Below, piece by piece: positions 17,307 through 25,124 of a DNA stretch of 49,084 nt. Every line of letters begins with the position of its first letter. Position 1 is the stretch's first letter. Source of the DNA: Phocaeicola_A sp963643925 (GTDB lineage Bacteria > Bacteroidota > Bacteroidia > Bacteroidales > Bacteroidaceae); the NCBI GenBank assembly GCA_963643925.1, contig CAVINS010000019.1, positions 1 to 49,084 of the forward strand. Direction: 5' to 3'. The translations under genes were made by a program, and so were the position numbers. The notes under the pieces are model-generated. The model saw only the letters and a list, made by a program, of their open reading frames with translations, was not told the origin of the DNA and searched no databases.

Positions 17307-18296
17307 TTAATGTTTCTGAAGGATGATGCTCATGCCCGGACGGAGTCCATCGACGGGCTTCGTGGGTTTGGCGCGTACCTCAAATGTCTTCAGGTCGAAC
17401 TGACCTGTCGCTTTGGTGGCCTTCCATGCGGCATAGCTGCCGAGATCTTTCATGTAGTACACTTTGAAGGTGGCCTCCTGGTCCAGCGCTGGCATGTAGG
17501 CGGTGAACTCGGTACCTATGGTGAGGTCTTTGAGCAAATCCTCGCGCACGTTGAAGGTGGCCCATACATCGTCTATCAAGGCGATGTTCATGATGGGGGC
17601 TCCTGTGCCCACCAACTCACTCACTTTCGGGAAGATGTCCGTCACCTCACCGGCCTGCGAGGCGATGAGGATGGTCTCGCGGATGTATGAGTTCACTTCG
17701 TCCACTGCACCTTTGGCCTGGTCGGCCTTGGCGGAAGCCATGCGTTTGTCCTCTTCCTGGGCTCCGTTGCGTGCCATCTCGTACTGCGACTTGGCAGCCT
17801 TCTCCGTTGCCTCCATGGCCTGGTAATTGGCCAGCACCTCGTCGCGTTTCTGGGCGGTCACCACTCCCTCCTCGAAGAGGCGGTTGATGCGCTCGTACGA
17901 TTTCTCGGCGATGGTTCGTCCGGCTATGGCCTTCTGCCACATCTCATAAGCCATCTGCTGCTGTTCTTGCCGTGTGCCCCGTTGTGCTTTCTCGTCGAGA
18001 GCCTGGGCGGCTGTCTCCACGGCCTTGGCCTGTGTCTGCTTGGCCACCACATCGGGGGCTTCGAGCAGTGCCAAGGTGTCGCCGGCCTGCACCTTCTGTC
18101 CCTCTTTCACTCGGAACTCCAGTACACGACCCGGTACCTTGCTCGACACCCTGTACTCGTCCACCTCGGCTTGTCCCTGAATAATCTCGGGACCTTTGCG
18201 CAGGGCGAAGAATCCGATTACCGCTACCAGTACGATTACTCCGGTGAGGGTAATCAGTGCCAACAGAATGTTACTGTTTTGCGATTTTTCTGACAT
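17307..18296 (-). CDS. HlyD-family periplasmic adaptor
   Basis: Membrane-fusion adaptors link an inner-membrane transporter to a TolC channel. The 329-residue product has an N-terminal membrane anchor (about 10-31), a split biotinyl/lipoyl-like domain (SSKVPGRVLEFRVKEGQKVQAGD, continuing after the hairpin at ILIASQAGEVTDIFPKVSELV), a long alpha-helical hairpin at about 80-200 rich in Ala, Glu and Gln, and a C-terminal beta-barrel ending GLRPGMSIIL. It lies between tolC (25 bases) and the two permeases (6 bases). Confidence 0.92.
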   Translation of the reverse strand: MSEKSQNSNILLALITLTGVIVLVAVIGFFALRKGPEIIQGQAEVDEYRVSSKVPGRVLEFRVKEGQKVQAGDTLALLEAPDVVAKQTQAKAVETAAQALDEKAQRGTRQEQQQMAYEMWQKAIAGRTIAEKSYERINRLFEEGVVTAQKRDEVLANYQAMEATEKAAKSQYEMARNGAQEEDKRMASAKADQAKGAVDEVNSYIRETILIASQAGEVTDIFPKVSELVGTGAPIMNIALIDDVWATFNVREDLLKDLTIGTEFTAYMPALDQEATFKVYYMKDLGSYAAWKATKATGQFDLKTFEVRAKPTKPVDGLRPGMSIILQKH

Positions 18297-18321
18297 AATT
18301 GTTTATGTTTTGTTGTTTCTA

Positions 18322-19782
18322 CTATTTGAGCAAGCCCATCGACTTTTTCAGGTATACGTCGGATAGCTTCACATCTATCTGTGCGTCTATCTTCTCCGAC
18401 TGGGCGGAGAGCCATGCCGTCTGTGCCTCGAGCACGTTGCTTGTCTGCATCACGCCCTCGCGGAATCCTAGGTTGGCGCAGCGCAAGTTCTCGTCGGCCT
18501 TCTCCAGGTTCTTCTCTGCCATGGAGAGCCTCTTAGCGGCTTCGCGCACCTTGAAGTTGCATTGGTTCACCTGTAACTCCACCTTCTCCTTCACCTCGTC
18601 CAGTTGCAGGCTGGCCGCCAGTGCGCTGGCCTGTGCCGCCTTCACCTTGTAGGAGCCTTCGCCCCAGTGGAAGATAGGCAGCGTCACCATCACGCCGACG
18701 TTCCACGAGCCAAGGAACTTCCGCTCGAAGCCGTTCCACAGGGCGGGATTGGTGACCATATAGTTTCCCATCAACGCCACCGTGGGCAGAAACTCGGCGC
18801 GGGTGATATTCACTTTCTGTTTGTATATGTCCGTGGCCAACTTTAGGCTTTGTATCTCCGGACGGTTGTCGATGGCTGTCTCCACGCTGTATGTTTGCTC
18901 GGTCTGTAGTAGGGTGGGGAGGCTCTCCGTCTGTTCGTCGGCCAGCTGCAGGTCGGTGTTCAGAGGCAGTCCGCACAGTTGGCAGAGCAACATCTTGCAG
19001 AGGCTTAGTCCGTTGTCGACCTTCGTGAACGTCATCTCCGCCTCGTTGACCTTCACTTTCACTGACAGTCCGTCGGCCTTTGTCACTACTCCTTCCGCTA
19101 TCATCTTCTCCATGTCGGTGTCTAGCTTCTGCACCAGCTCCACGAAACTCTCGGCTAGATGTTTCTTGTGCGCCAGCGATACCACTTGCCAGTAGGCCTC
19201 GTCCGTGCTCAGAATCACTTCCTGCATCTTGGTCTGGTGTTGGCTCTCGGCCAACTGCTCGGCAAAGCCTGTCAACTTGTTGTAGGCGCGTATCTTGCCT
19301 CCCATGAAGACGGGTTGCGTCAGTGTGATTACTCCGGCGTAGATGTTGCGGGTGTCCGTTCGTAGGACGTCAACGATGGAACTGCCGGCTGCGTTGAGCG
19401 GCGATGCCAAGTCGAACGACGAGAGCGAAGCCACGTAACTCTGCACCTCGGGATGTTGAGTCACCAACTGTTGCAGCGCGTTCTGCACAGGTTGGGTCAG
19501 TGTTGTCCCCAGGGACGAGAGTGCGGTCTTCTGCTCGTCGTTGAGTAACGAGACCTCGCGTTGGTTGCGGATGTAGGCACCCGTAGCGTTTATCTTGGGC
19601 AGGAAATTTGTCGTTGCCGCCTTGTGCTCATAGTGTGCCTCCGCCTTCTTCTGCTGCGAGATGCGCAACTCCTTATTGTTCCTCAGCGCCAACGCTCTGC
19701 AGCTGTCGAGGTTGAGGACCATCTGTGCTGAGGCTTCCGTCAGCCATCCGCACATCAGTACCAGACAAATACCTTTATTCAT
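18322..19782 (-). CDS. TolC-family outer-membrane efflux protein
   Basis: I chose the ATG at 19782, which opens a signal peptide (MNKGICLVLM, ending ASAQ at residue 20); the frame runs 31 codons further upstream without one. The 486-residue mature-type protein shows the OEP repeat pattern: MVLNLDSCRALALRNNKELR near the N-terminus and a second copy from about NRPEIQSLKLATDIYKQ. Each is followed by long amphipathic helices, with a WNVGVMVTLPIFHWGEGSYK beta-strand segment. It is the first gene of the efflux operon and would form the outer-membrane duct. Confidence 0.93.
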   Translation of the reverse strand: MNKGICLVLMCGWLTEASAQMVLNLDSCRALALRNNKELRISQQKKAEAHYEHKAATTNFLPKINATGAYIRNQREVSLLNDEQKTALSSLGTTLTQPVQNALQQLVTQHPEVQSYVASLSSFDLASPLNAAGSSIVDVLRTDTRNIYAGVITLTQPVFMGGKIRAYNKLTGFAEQLAESQHQTKMQEVILSTDEAYWQVVSLAHKKHLAESFVELVQKLDTDMEKMIAEGVVTKADGLSVKVKVNEAEMTFTKVDNGLSLCKMLLCQLCGLPLNTDLQLADEQTESLPTLLQTEQTYSVETAIDNRPEIQSLKLATDIYKQKVNITRAEFLPTVALMGNYMVTNPALWNGFERKFLGSWNVGVMVTLPIFHWGEGSYKVKAAQASALAASLQLDEVKEKVELQVNQCNFKVREAAKRLSMAEKNLEKADENLRCANLGFREGVMQTSNVLEAQTAWLSAQSEKIDAQIDVKLSDVYLKKSMGLLK

Positions 19783-19891
19783 GATGCTATACCTATTTAT
19801 ATATACGTATGTGTTATGCGAAGCAATTTTCCACCGGCAGTGAAAATCTCCTGTTGTGACATCGGAACGCACCATGGCGGACTTCCTGGCG

Positions 19892-19899
19892 CAAAGATA
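19892..19899 (-). promoter_or_regulatory. Promoter -7 element (TATCTTTG) for the efflux operon
   Basis: The minus-strand TATCTTTG lies about 110 bases upstream of the tolC-family ATG at 19782. No regulator gene adjoins the operon. Confidence 0.5.
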
Positions 19900-19963
19900 G
19901 ATAAATCGTACGTAGGCACCTTCCCTCGTGGAAAGGAACCGTACTTATCGAACAATCCTTTTG

Positions 19964-20839
19964 CTATTTCAGATCAAATGCCTGCGAGCCAATCATGGTG
20001 CCGTCGGCAAAGAGGTAGACGTGGTAGGTGCCGGCTTGCAGAAACTCCTCCACGTTCCAGTAGACGGTCACCTGTTGCTCCTCGCCGGTGTACTCCACAT
20101 ACTTTTTGATGGAGTAGTTGATTTGTTGGTTCTCGTAGCTGAACGTATCTGAGGTGCTCTTTGTCAGTACTTCGTTGCCAGGCTTGGTGATGCGCACGTA
20201 GATGGTGCGTTCGCCAGTAGTGGCGGTGATATTTTTTACCAAGGTGAAGTTGACTGCCAGCTTGGTGACGTTCTTCACCTTGTTGTTCTCTTTGCCTCGC
20301 TTGTTCAACGGGGTGACGCGGATGTTGGTGGCGTCCAATTGGGCGGCCAAGGTCACTTTCTCCTTCAGGTTTTTCTTCTCCTGCGAGAGGGTGCTTATCT
20401 GTTGGGTAGCCTCGGAGTACTTCTTCTTCACTTCCTTGTTCTCGGTAGTGAGTGCCTGGTTAATCTGGTTGAGCGAGTCAATCTGCAGAATATAGCTGCG
20501 CATGACAGCGCGCACGGTCTTCAGCTCCTTCTTCAAGCGCGATATCTCAGCCGCGTTGGTGGTCTTCACCTGGCGCAACTCCTCCAACAGGCGTTGGGTC
20601 TTCAGTTTCTCACTCTCGAGCTTTTCGAAGAGGGAGTCGTTGTTAATCTGCACCTGCAACTCGTCGTACTGATTGGCGTAGTTGCTGTATTCGTTCTCCA
20701 TCTCTTCCTTCTCTATCTCGAAGAGTTGAGTCATCTCCTTATTCTCTTTCTTGGCCTCACAGAGGAAGTATACCACGATGCCCAAAGCCAGTGCCAGCAC
20801 CGCGATAGCTATGATAGTAAACAGGTTATTCTTTCTCAT
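19964..20839 (-). CDS. Membrane-anchored coiled-coil protein, function unknown
   Basis: The 291-residue protein has a basic N-terminus and one membrane helix at about 7-27 (IIAIAVLALALGIVVYFL). A long heptad-type coiled coil follows from about 30 to 170, rich in Glu, Lys, Leu and Gln. The compact beta-rich C-terminal domain (about 180-291) contains VNFTLVKNITATTGERTIYVRI and ends AFDLK. This plan recurs in Bacteroidetes proteins of unknown role, perhaps envelope spacers or cytoskeletal anchors. It has its own promoter and is not in the efflux operon's reading order gap-free (180 bases separate them). Confidence 0.8.
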   Translation of the reverse strand: MRKNNLFTIIAIAVLALALGIVVYFLCEAKKENKEMTQLFEIEKEEMENEYSNYANQYDELQVQINNDSLFEKLESEKLKTQRLLEELRQVKTTNAAEISRLKKELKTVRAVMRSYILQIDSLNQINQALTTENKEVKKKYSEATQQISTLSQEKKNLKEKVTLAAQLDATNIRVTPLNKRGKENNKVKNVTKLAVNFTLVKNITATTGERTIYVRITKPGNEVLTKSTSDTFSYENQQINYSIKKYVEYTGEEQQVTVYWNVEEFLQAGTYHVYLFADGTMIGSQAFDLK

Positions 20840-20878
20840 AATCAGTATATGCGTCTAAACTCTTGTTTGAATCGGCTG

Positions 20879-20886
20879 CAAAAATA
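20879..20886 (-). promoter_or_regulatory. Promoter -7 element (TATTTTTG) for the coiled-coil gene
   Basis: The minus-strand TATTTTTG lies 40 bases upstream of the ATG at 20839. It is divergent from the mdh promoter 65 bases away. Confidence 0.5.
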
Positions 20887-20950
20887 ATATTTTTTATGAA
20901 TGCAGTCAGAAAAATATTACGGAAATTTTTCTTTAATACGAAAAAGGTCG

Positions 20951-20958
20951 TACCTTTG
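20951..20958 (+). promoter_or_regulatory. Promoter -7 element (TACCTTTG) for mdh
   Basis: TACCTTTG is 58 bases upstream of the mdh ATG at 21017, giving a leader of about 50 bases that is AT-rich and unstructured. Confidence 0.6.
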
Positions 20959-21016
20959 CATGGTATTTAGAACTAAAGGAAAAAGATGTTTAACTAACTA
21001 ATAAAAAAAGATTTAT

Positions 21017-21958
21017 ATGTCAAAAGTAACAGTTGTCGGTGCGGGCAATGTAGGCGCTACATGCGCTAACGTGCTTGCTTTTAACGAGGTGGCAGACGAA
21101 GTGGTAATGCTGGATGTGAAAGAAGGCGTTTCCGAAGGTAAGGCAATGGACATGATGCAAACTGCTCAGTTGCTCGGTTTTGACACAACAGTGGTAGGTT
21201 GTACGAATGATTATTCCAAGACGGTCAATTCGGATGTAGTGGTTATCACCTCAGGTATTCCCCGTAAGCCGGGCATGACGCGTGAAGAGCTCATCGGAGT
21301 GAACGCTGGTATCGTGAAATCTGTTGCAAGCAACATTCTGCAGTATTCACCCAACGCTATCATCGTGGTAATCTCCAACCCGATGGATACGATGACTTAT
21401 CTGTCATTGAAATCTCTGGGCTTACCGAAGAACCGAATCATCGGCATGGGTGGCGCTTTGGATAGCTCTCGTTTCAAATATTTCTTGTCGCAGGCTTTGA
21501 ACTGCAACGCCAACGAGGTTGAGGGCATTGTAATCGGTGGACACGGTGACACCACAATGATTCCTTTGACGCGTTTCGCTACATACAAAGGTATGCCTGT
21601 TACTAACTTCCTCTCTGAAGAGAAGTTGCAGGAGGTGGCTGCCGCAACGATGGTAGGTGGTGCCACACTGACCAAACTCCTCGGCACATCCGCATGGTAT
21701 GCTCCAGGTGCGGCAGGTGCAATGGTTGTTGAGGCTATCGTTCACAACCAGCGTAAGATGGTTCCCTGCTCTGTTTACCTCGAGGGTGAGTATGGTGAGT
21801 CAGACATTTGCTGCGGTGTTCCCGTAATTCTTGGCAAGAACGGTATCGAGAAGATCGTTGAGTTGCCTCTAAACGAGGAGGAGAAAGCTAAGTTCGCTGC
21901 CAGCGCTGCTGCCGTACGTAAAACCAACGGTGCTCTGCACGAGGTTGGTGCTCTCTAA
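21017..21958 (+). CDS. mdh: Malate dehydrogenase (LDH-like type)
   Basis: The enzyme interconverts malate and oxaloacetate with NAD. The 313-residue product has the Rossmann motif VVGAGNVGATCA at residues 5-16, the nucleotide-discriminating MLDVKEG after strand 2, and the mobile-loop arginines in IPRKPGMTR (Arg83, Arg89), the set expected for malate rather than lactate. Asp149 (in ALDSSRF) and His176 (in GGHGDTTM) form the catalytic pair. In Bacteroidales mdh feeds the fumarate-reducing branch toward succinate and propionate. It is monocistronic, with a clear promoter and a strong terminator. Confidence 0.97.
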   Translation: MSKVTVVGAGNVGATCANVLAFNEVADEVVMLDVKEGVSEGKAMDMMQTAQLLGFDTTVVGCTNDYSKTVNSDVVVITSGIPRKPGMTREELIGVNAGIVKSVASNILQYSPNAIIVVISNPMDTMTYLSLKSLGLPKNRIIGMGGALDSSRFKYFLSQALNCNANEVEGIVIGGHGDTTMIPLTRFATYKGMPVTNFLSEEKLQEVAAATMVGGATLTKLLGTSAWYAPGAAGAMVVEAIVHNQRKMVPCSVYLEGEYGESDICCGVPVILGKNGIEKIVELPLNEEEKAKFAASAAAVRKTNGALHEVGAL

Positions 21959-21985
21959 TCCGAGGTTACATAGACTAAAGCATAT

Positions 21986-22018
21986 AAAAGAGTCGCGACC
22001 ACAAGTCGCGACTCTTTT
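21986..22018 (+). terminator. Rho-independent terminator of mdh
   Basis: A perfect 14-bp stem (AAAAGAGTCGCGAC at 21986-21999 paired with 22005-22018) closes a five-base loop and ends in TTTT. It lies 28 bases after the mdh stop. The A-tract on the left makes it potentially bidirectional. Confidence 0.85.
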
Positions 22019-22032
22019 GGTTAAATAGGAAA

Positions 22033-22056
22033 GTTTGTGCACCCAAGTGCACAAAC
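22033..22056 (-). terminator. Terminator of the GH43 gene
   Basis: A perfect 10-bp stem (GTTTGTGCAC at 22033-22042, mirror at 22047-22056) has a four-base loop. It lies 20 bases past the GH43 stop on the minus strand and is followed there by TTT. It sits next to, and points against, the mdh terminator. Confidence 0.7.
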
Positions 22057-22075
22057 ATGAGAGAGAAATGCTTGA

Positions 22076-23488
22076 TTATTCTTCAAACTTCCACCAGTCG
22101 AAGGTGAACAGCTTGCTGCCCTTCAGACCTCTGAACACGAAGTAGATATCGTGTTTGCCTTTGGCTTGCTGCTTGTCCACTTGGGTCGTGAAGGTGCGGA
22201 ACTTCTCCCAACCTCCAGTCTTGGTCACCTTCAGGTCGGCAATCTTCTCGCCTTGGATGCTGTCGAGACGAACCTCCAGGTTTCCGCCGACAGAGGAACA
22301 TGCTGCGGAGGCGATGAACCGCTGTGCTCCCCGCGCACCGAAATCTACCTCGCGGACTTTGATGTAATCCTCGTTGTGTATCTCTGAGATGTAAACACCC
22401 GTTTCATCGGTTTGCTCGGACTTCACGCCTTTGGAGTAGGCAATAGTCTCTGCCTCGGTGCGCTGGTAGGGATTGAGTGTGCCCACTGGTGATACCCCTT
22501 GTTCGGTGTGATGGATGATGGGAAATGTGCCGTCGGTGTTGAACTGAAACTCTTCCACCGCCACGCTGCGACCGAAGCCGCCGCCCAATTTGCCGGTGTG
22601 GTACATGAAGTATGATTTGCCTTTGTAATCTACTATGCCGCAGTGGTTGGTGAACGATCCCGTGTCCTCCAGCGGCATAATCTCGCCTTTGTATTTCCAA
22701 GGTCCCAGCGGTTTCTTGCTCATCGAGTAGGCGATGTGCTCCGGCACGCCACCCGCTGCATAGAGCAGGTAGTAGTTGTCGCCCCGCTTCATCAGCCACG
22801 GGCCTTCGGTGTAGATGTCCTTGTACTTTTTCTCCCGGTCGCGCTTCAGCATGTCGGGAGCTCCGAATCCTTCTTCGGTCATATCCAACCGGCCCACCTG
22901 TCGCTTCTCGTCGACGGCGTCCTTGGGGTTGACGTTGCTTTTCAGACTGATCATGTCCTCGTTCAATTCAGCATAGTAGATGCGAGGGTTGCCCCACATC
23001 AGGTAGGCGCGCCCGTCGTCGTCCATCCACACCGTCGGGTCGATATGGTCCCAGCTCCCGTTCTCGAAGAGCGGTTTGCCGATGGCGTCCTTGAATGGTC
23101 CCGTGGGTGAATCTCCTACTGCCACGCCGATGGCCATGCCGCCGCTCAGCTTGGAGTGGGCGCAGACGTACCAATAGTATTTGCCGTTTCGCTCGATGGT
23201 CTGCGATGCCCAGGCGCGTTCGTCAGCCCACGTGAATGATGAGAGGTCGAGCGGCGACCCGTGGTCGGTCCAGTTAACCATGTCAGTGGTGGAATAGACG
23301 CGCCATTCGTTCATCCAGAAGAAGTCCGCTCCGTCCTCATCGTGTCCGGTGTAGACGAAAAGCCGGTCGCCTGCCACCATTGGGGCTGGGTCTGTCGTCT
23401 GTTGGGTTTGTATGATAGGGTTCTGTGCATACGCGGCACTTTGCACAGCCAGCAGCAGGCCGATTGCTAGAATTTGTTTTGTCTTCAT
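22076..23488 (-). CDS. Secreted family 43 glycoside hydrolase with CBM6
   Basis: I chose the ATG at 23488, which opens a signal peptide (MKTKQILAIG, cleavage probably after AYAQ at residue 22). The GH43 five-bladed propeller follows with all three acidic residues in place: Asp33 (QTTDPAPM), Asp150 (IDPTVWMDDDG) and Glu228 (YTEGPWL). From about residue 345 a CBM6-like module (YQRTEAE to the C-terminal FDWWKFEE) would bind xylan-type chains. Expected activity is alpha-L-arabinofuranosidase or beta-xylosidase on arabinoxylan or arabinan. It stands alone, without SusC/SusD or other polysaccharide-locus genes, and has its own promoter and terminator. Confidence 0.92.
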   Translation of the reverse strand: MKTKQILAIGLLLAVQSAAYAQNPIIQTQQTTDPAPMVAGDRLFVYTGHDEDGADFFWMNEWRVYSTTDMVNWTDHGSPLDLSSFTWADERAWASQTIERNGKYYWYVCAHSKLSGGMAIGVAVGDSPTGPFKDAIGKPLFENGSWDHIDPTVWMDDDGRAYLMWGNPRIYYAELNEDMISLKSNVNPKDAVDEKRQVGRLDMTEEGFGAPDMLKRDREKKYKDIYTEGPWLMKRGDNYYLLYAAGGVPEHIAYSMSKKPLGPWKYKGEIMPLEDTGSFTNHCGIVDYKGKSYFMYHTGKLGGGFGRSVAVEEFQFNTDGTFPIIHHTEQGVSPVGTLNPYQRTEAETIAYSKGVKSEQTDETGVYISEIHNEDYIKVREVDFGARGAQRFIASAACSSVGGNLEVRLDSIQGEKIADLKVTKTGGWEKFRTFTTQVDKQQAKGKHDIYFVFRGLKGSKLFTFDWWKFEE

Positions 23489-23521
23489 AAGTATATAATG
23501 TATTAACGTTATTTTGGTAGG

Positions 23522-23529
23522 CAAAGGTA
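23522..23529 (-). promoter_or_regulatory. Promoter -7 element (TACCTTTG) for the GH43 gene
   Basis: The minus-strand TACCTTTG lies 34 bases upstream of the GH43 ATG at 23488. Confidence 0.55.
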
Positions 23530-24298
23530 AGTAATGGTCAGGAAACGGTGTTTAGCGTAGGTTTCGGTTTGTTTTATAAATGTTACACAGTTTGGTTTTA
23601 TGCTCACTCATTAGCAGAAGAATGCTTTCGCCTGGTTTAGCTGCCAAGCGAAATATATGTATGATGGAGATGCGGGATGTGGAGAGGGCTTTCGCGAGGC
23701 CGTATGGACCCCCGTTTCAGAGACCCTATGGTCATTTTCTTCTGCCATTTCGAGTGATACGGCAATCGTGGAGTGCATATAGACTGAACTGGAATACTCT
23801 GCTTCGCAATGGACTGCCTCGGGAAATCCCCAATGTATGAACCCCGTCGTAACAGTTGCAGAAAGCCGTTGTGATGATGCGAGAACTTGGGTTCATAGGA
23901 TGTACGGCAACTGCCGTACACGTGGATGGCAATTGCCGTACACATGTTTGACAATTGCCGTACACATGTTTGACAATTGCCGTACACTTGTTTGGCAATT
24001 GCCAAAGCATAAAATAAGCTAAGCTTTCGCACCGTTAAGACTAATTCCTCACATCGTGATGTATATCTGTAAAAGTGGACGCGACAGCACTCACGGGGCC
24101 TTCGGGCCAAAGAGAACGGCTGGCAACGTAGAACCCTCAGCGGACCCCATACCGCAGGCGACAAATGGAGACTAAAAATCATCCGGTTGTGACGGTGAGA
24201 ACCTTCAATGGAAAATCTCTCCTAAGCAGTTTCCATTTTATAGTTTACTACTTTATCACTCCAAATTCCGGAAGACCTATTTTTTAGGGGTGTGTGGG
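23530..24298. other. 770-bp region without a credible gene
   Basis: Between the GH43 promoter and the 3' end of the LPS-kinase-like gene no frame shows family features. The 181-codon minus-strand frame at 23637-24182 is carried by a tandem repeat and is compositionally odd. The region holds an inverted repeat (TGTACGGCA, AC, TGCCGTACA at 23901-23920), the 22-bp array at 23913-24000, a hairpin with a TTCG tetraloop (GGCC at 24097-24100 and 24105-24108) in a GC-rich stretch, and a short motif also found at 41635. A non-coding RNA is possible. Confidence 0.6.
23913..24000. repeat. Four tandem 22-bp units
   Basis: Units at 23913-23934, 23935-23956, 23957-23978 and 23979-24000 each start GCCGTACAC and end CAATT. 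Units 2 and 3 are identical; units 1 and 4 differ at three to five positions. Junctions form GGCAATTGCC or ACAATTGCC, so most boundaries are palindromic. There are no spacers, so this is not a CRISPR array. Confidence 0.85.
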
Positions 24299-25057
24299 CT
24301 AGTATTCAATGCGGAATGGCATCCTGTGTTTCTTGGCATATTGGTGCCAAAAGGCGCCCCGTACTTTCATGGCATAGGCGACTGATGCGTCCGGGTCGGC
24401 GTGGCGCAGGGTGGCGTACTCGCGGACAAGGAGCTCGATGAAACGCTTCGGTCCCCAAAGGCGGGTCAGATTAGCCAATCCTTTGTGGTAAGAGACTTTG
24501 CCGAAATACATGCGGTTGATATCCACCAACTCGAAGCGGTAACCTTCGTCGGTCTTCTCCCACAGAATGTTTCCGGGCGTGAAGTCCTTGTGCATGATGT
24601 CGTTCGAGTGGATGTTGAACGCAAAGCGGGCCAGCGATTTCGCCAAAGGTTCATACATGTCAGTCGGAGCATCCTCCTTCAACACCTTCAGTGTGTAGGG
24701 ACATGTGCTTTGTTGTGTCACTAGGTAGGAGTAACCGAGCAATCCGAGCGCACCGCGGTCCTCGATGAGGGCGATGGCTTCGGGGGTATGGATGCCTTTG
24801 CCGTTCAGTAGAAACGTGTATGCATAGGCGCGCTGTCCCTTGGGCCGACGGATGTTCCACGAGTAGACAAAGCGGTTGACGCTCCGTGGTCGGTGAAACC
24901 GCTTCACGTTGACCTCCGTGCCGTCGGGTGACGCTATCACTCGGATGACGTTTCGTCCGTGGTAAATCTCGCGTCCCATCTGGTCGAAGTTCGTGGCAAT
25001 CTGTTCGATGAAGCTCCTCAGATGCTCGTACTTGGGGTTAATCAGTACCTTTATCAT
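24299..25057 (-). CDS. Lipopolysaccharide kinase (Kdo/WaaP-like) family protein
   Basis: The 252-residue protein has a protein-kinase-like fold with the LPS-kinase catalytic loop HKDFTPGNIL and a metal-binding DINRMYF segment in place of DFG. An N-lobe Lys lies in VNVKRFH. Such enzymes phosphorylate Kdo or core heptose of lipooligosaccharide on the cytoplasmic face. The start at 25057 is only three bases beyond the T-tract of the serS terminator, leaving no room for a ribosome site. A later start such as Met27 would remove part of the N-lobe. The gene is probably expressed by readthrough from serS. Confidence 0.85.
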   Translation of the reverse strand: MIKVLINPKYEHLRSFIEQIATNFDQMGREIYHGRNVIRVIASPDGTEVNVKRFHRPRSVNRFVYSWNIRRPKGQRAYAYTFLLNGKGIHTPEAIALIEDRGALGLLGYSYLVTQQSTCPYTLKVLKEDAPTDMYEPLAKSLARFAFNIHSNDIMHKDFTPGNILWEKTDEGYRFELVDINRMYFGKVSYHKGLANLTRLWGPKRFIELLVREYATLRHADPDASVAYAMKVRGAFWHQYAKKHRMPFRIEY

Positions 25058-25060
25058 GTG

Positions 25061-25100
25061 AAAAAAACGCTACGGCACGCTTCGTGGCGGTACCGTAGCG
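25061..25100 (-). terminator. Rho-independent terminator of serS
   Basis: On the minus strand the stem CGCTACGG pairs with CCGTAGCG (25068-25100), with an inner CACG/CGTG pair, followed by seven Ts (25061-25067). It lies 24 bases past the serS stop and immediately before the next start codon. Confidence 0.85.
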
Positions 25101-25124
25101 CATAGCTTTCAAATTGGTGATGTC

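Noticed and set aside
23913..24000. CRISPR array
   Set aside because: Units are directly contiguous with no spacers, only 22 bp, and no cas genes are present.
23637..24182. 181-codon minus-strand frame in the gene-free block
   Set aside because: Its middle is the translation of the 22-bp array (repeated YGNCQTCVRQL-like words) and its ends lack any protein-like conservation, promoter or ribosome site.
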